A stretch of DNA of 6,955 nt from Verrucomicrobiota bacterium (GTDB lineage: Bacteria > Verrucomicrobiota > Verrucomicrobiia > Chthoniobacterales > UBA10450). The notes beneath the pieces were generated by a model that had not been told where the DNA came from, searched no databases, and saw only the letters and a list, made by a program, of their open reading frames with translations. The stretch spans positions 1 through 6,955 of the forward strand of contig QHPN01000219.1 in the NCBI GenBank assembly GCA_003219115.1. The letters are read 5' to 3'. Shown here in pieces: positions 5,377-6,955 of this stretch. Position numbers and translations under genes: made by a program. The first letter of the stretch is position 1. The number at the start of each line of letters is the position of its first letter.

Positions 5377-6897
5377 ATGAAAACGAACGTCGCCATAATC
5401 GGTGCCGGACCGGCCGGTCTCACCGCCGCCTATCTTTTGTCGAAGAACGAGGTCGACGTCACCGTGCTGGAAGCTGATCCGGTTTACGTCGGCGGCATTT
5501 CCCGCACCGCCACCTACAAGGGTTTTCATTTCGACATCGGCGGCCACCGTTTCTTCTCGAAGTCGAAAGAAGTGAACGATTTTTGGAGCGAGATCCTGCC
5601 GAACGACATGCTCGATCGGCCCCGCAGCTCGCGGATTTTTTACGGCGGAAAATTTTTTGCCTATCCGCTACGGCCCTTTGAAGCGCTGGTGAAACTCGGC
5701 CTGCTCAAATCCACGCTTTGCATTTTGTCGTGGTTGAAGGCGCGTCTTATGCCGGTCCGCGACCCGCGGAACTTCGAAGACTGGGTCAGCAACCAATTCG
5801 GCAAACGCCTCTTCAACACGTTCTTCAAAAGCTATACCGAAAAGGTTTGGGGAATGAGCTGCCGGGAAATTTCGGCGGATTGGGCCGCGCAACGCATCAA
5901 AGGCCTGTCCCTTGGCAGTGCGATCAAGAACGCCCTCTTCCCGCGACGCCGTCCGAAAGATAGCTCCAAGGTCATTAAGACCCTCATCAATTCGTTCAAG
6001 TACCCGCGGCGCGGGCCAGGAATGATGTGGGAGACCTGTGCGGAGAAAACCAAAGCAATGGGTGGCGCCATCCACATGGGTTGCCCTATGATCCGTTGCG
6101 AATATCAAGACGCTAACGGGACTTGGACGATAATTTATCGCGACCAGCACGGGGCCGAACATGCCCTTGAATCCGAGCATGTTATTTCCTCAGCGCCGAT
6201 GCGCGAATTGATCAACGATCTCGCCCCTGCCGCTTCCGAAGAGGCAAAGCGCGCCGCCGATTCCCTGAAGTATCGCGATTTCCTCACCGTGATGTTGATC
6301 CTGAAAAATCGCGACGCTTTCCATGACAACTGGATCTACATCCACGACCCGAGCGTGAAGGTCGGTCGCATCCAAAACTTCCGTTCCTGGTCGCCCGAGA
6401 TGGTGCCCGATCCGAACAAGGCCTGCTATGGGCTGGAGTATTTTTGCTTCGAACACGACGGACTCTGGGATTCGAAAGACGACGACCTGATTGCGCTGGC
6501 GAAGCGGGAGCTCATCCAGATCGGGTTAGCACGCGAAGGCGATGTCCTCGATGGCTGCGTCGTGCGCCAAAAAAAAGCCTATCCGGTTTACGACGACCAC
6601 TACGCCGAGCATGTCGCGACTATTCGCGAAGAACTGGACCGCCGTTATCCCAATCTTCATCTTGTTGGCCGCAACGGCATGCACAAATACAACAACCAAG
6701 ATCACGCCATGATGACGGCGATGCTTTGCGCCGAAAACATCATCGCCAACACCAAGCTTTACGATCTCTGGCAGGTGAATCAGGACGCCGAGTATCATGA
6801 ATCCGGCGACGCGCCTTCGGAGGAAACCGTCGGAACCGCCATCCGTCTGGTGCCCACGCGAGTCACCGGCACGCCCGAACTCGCGCCCGAAGGTTAA
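5377..6897 (+). CDS. FAD-dependent oxidoreductase related to UDP-galactopyranose mutase / protoporphyrinogen oxidase-like proteins
   Basis: This is a 506-residue cytosolic flavoprotein. The N-terminal Rossmann motif GAGPAG (9-14), with E32 ending the second strand, binds FAD; GGISRT (39-44) and FDIGGHRFF (52-60) follow. FFKSYTEKVWG (149-159) resembles the GYTxKQWG region of UDP-galactopyranose mutase, whose Trp contacts the nucleotide. VGRNG (430-434) and YNNQDHAM (438-445) form the C-terminal FAD-closing motif. The Arg-rich RIPVR segment of true mutases is here RIKGL (173-177), so it is probably not a canonical Glf. The last roughly 35 residues are polar and low in complexity. ATG 5377 is 4 nt after the upstream stop. 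An in-frame TTG at 5365 has GAGG (5353-5356) at 8-nt spacing and would overlap that stop, so it is a real alternative. Relatives often sit with glycosyltransferases; the substrate is unknown. Confidence 0.85.
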   Translation: MKTNVAIIGAGPAGLTAAYLLSKNEVDVTVLEADPVYVGGISRTATYKGFHFDIGGHRFFSKSKEVNDFWSEILPNDMLDRPRSSRIFYGGKFFAYPLRPFEALVKLGLLKSTLCILSWLKARLMPVRDPRNFEDWVSNQFGKRLFNTFFKSYTEKVWGMSCREISADWAAQRIKGLSLGSAIKNALFPRRRPKDSSKVIKTLINSFKYPRRGPGMMWETCAEKTKAMGGAIHMGCPMIRCEYQDANGTWTIIYRDQHGAEHALESEHVISSAPMRELINDLAPAASEEAKRAADSLKYRDFLTVMLILKNRDAFHDNWIYIHDPSVKVGRIQNFRSWSPEMVPDPNKACYGLEYFCFEHDGLWDSKDDDLIALAKRELIQIGLAREGDVLDGCVVRQKKAYPVYDDHYAEHVATIREELDRRYPNLHLVGRNGMHKYNNQDHAMMTAMLCAENIIANTKLYDLWQVNQDAEYHESGDAPSEETVGTAIRLVPTRVTGTPELAPEG

Positions 6898-6911
6898 TTG
6901 GGGCTGCGGCC

Positions 6912-6955
6912 GTGCCGCGATTCGACATTTTTCAGGACCGGACCGATGCGGGACG
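6912..6955 (+). CDS. Start of a gene truncated by the window edge; possible phosphoribosyltransferase
   Basis: A GTG 14 nt after the flavoprotein stop opens a frame to the window end, reading (M)PRFDIFQDRTDAG. An FxDRxDAG opening is typical of a family of phosphoribosyltransferase-domain proteins, in which it usually continues as RxLA. Only 14 codons are visible and no Shine-Dalgarno is clear. The frame, the start and the family are all tentative. If real, it would be co-directional and possibly co-transcribed with the preceding pair. Confidence 0.35.
   Translation, partial: MPRFDIFQDRTDAG

Noticed and set aside
5377..6897. Calling the flavoprotein a true UDP-galactopyranose mutase (glf)
   Set aside because: It is longer than typical bacterial Glf, and the RIPVR segment with its catalytic arginine is not preserved, so only a related-family call is justified.

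Overview
The window is a bacterial chromosomal segment, fairly GC-rich, with all recognisable genes on the + strand. In order: the 3' end of ileS (isoleucyl-tRNA synthetase), lspA (signal peptidase II), a class II tRNA nucleotidyltransferase (cca-type), a divergent GT5 glycogen/starch-synthase-like glycosyltransferase, a PIG-V-like GT-C membrane glycosyltransferase, a UDP-galactopyranose-mutase-like FAD protein, and probably the first codons of a phosphoribosyltransferase-like gene running off the right edge. ileS followed by lspA is a common bacterial arrangement. Only one gene has a good Shine-Dalgarno candidate, and most starts have none. Together with the palindromic repeats, this gives an impression of an environmental lineage such as Verrucomicrobiota. 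That is a low-confidence guess and no marker gene here proves it.

Layout: 1-245 ileS tail; 246-420 gap filled largely by palindromic repeat family 1; 421-900 lspA; 895-965 repeat family 2, overlapping the lspA stop; 971-2296 cca; 2297-2460 gap with family 1 again plus an 18-bp perfect palindrome; 2461-3918 glgA-like gene; 3919-4145 gap with family 2 again plus a TATAAT-like box; 4146-5372 PIG-V-like gene; 5377-6897 flavoprotein; 6912 onward partial gene. The two repeat families alternate between successive genes.

Functionally, the left half is housekeeping: tRNA charging, lipoprotein maturation and tRNA 3'-end synthesis. The right half concerns carbohydrates: a soluble alpha-glucan-synthase-like enzyme, then a tightly linked pair (4-nt gap) of an integral-membrane glycosyltransferase and a flavoprotein related to sugar-nucleotide mutases. 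The pair suggests assembly of a cell-surface or lipid-linked glycan, but neither substrate can be read from the sequence.

I did not find a clearly new defence, mobile or RNA system. The points most worth a second look are the arrangement of the two repeat families, the altered active-site motifs in the GT5 protein, and the PIG-V-like/UGM-like gene pair.
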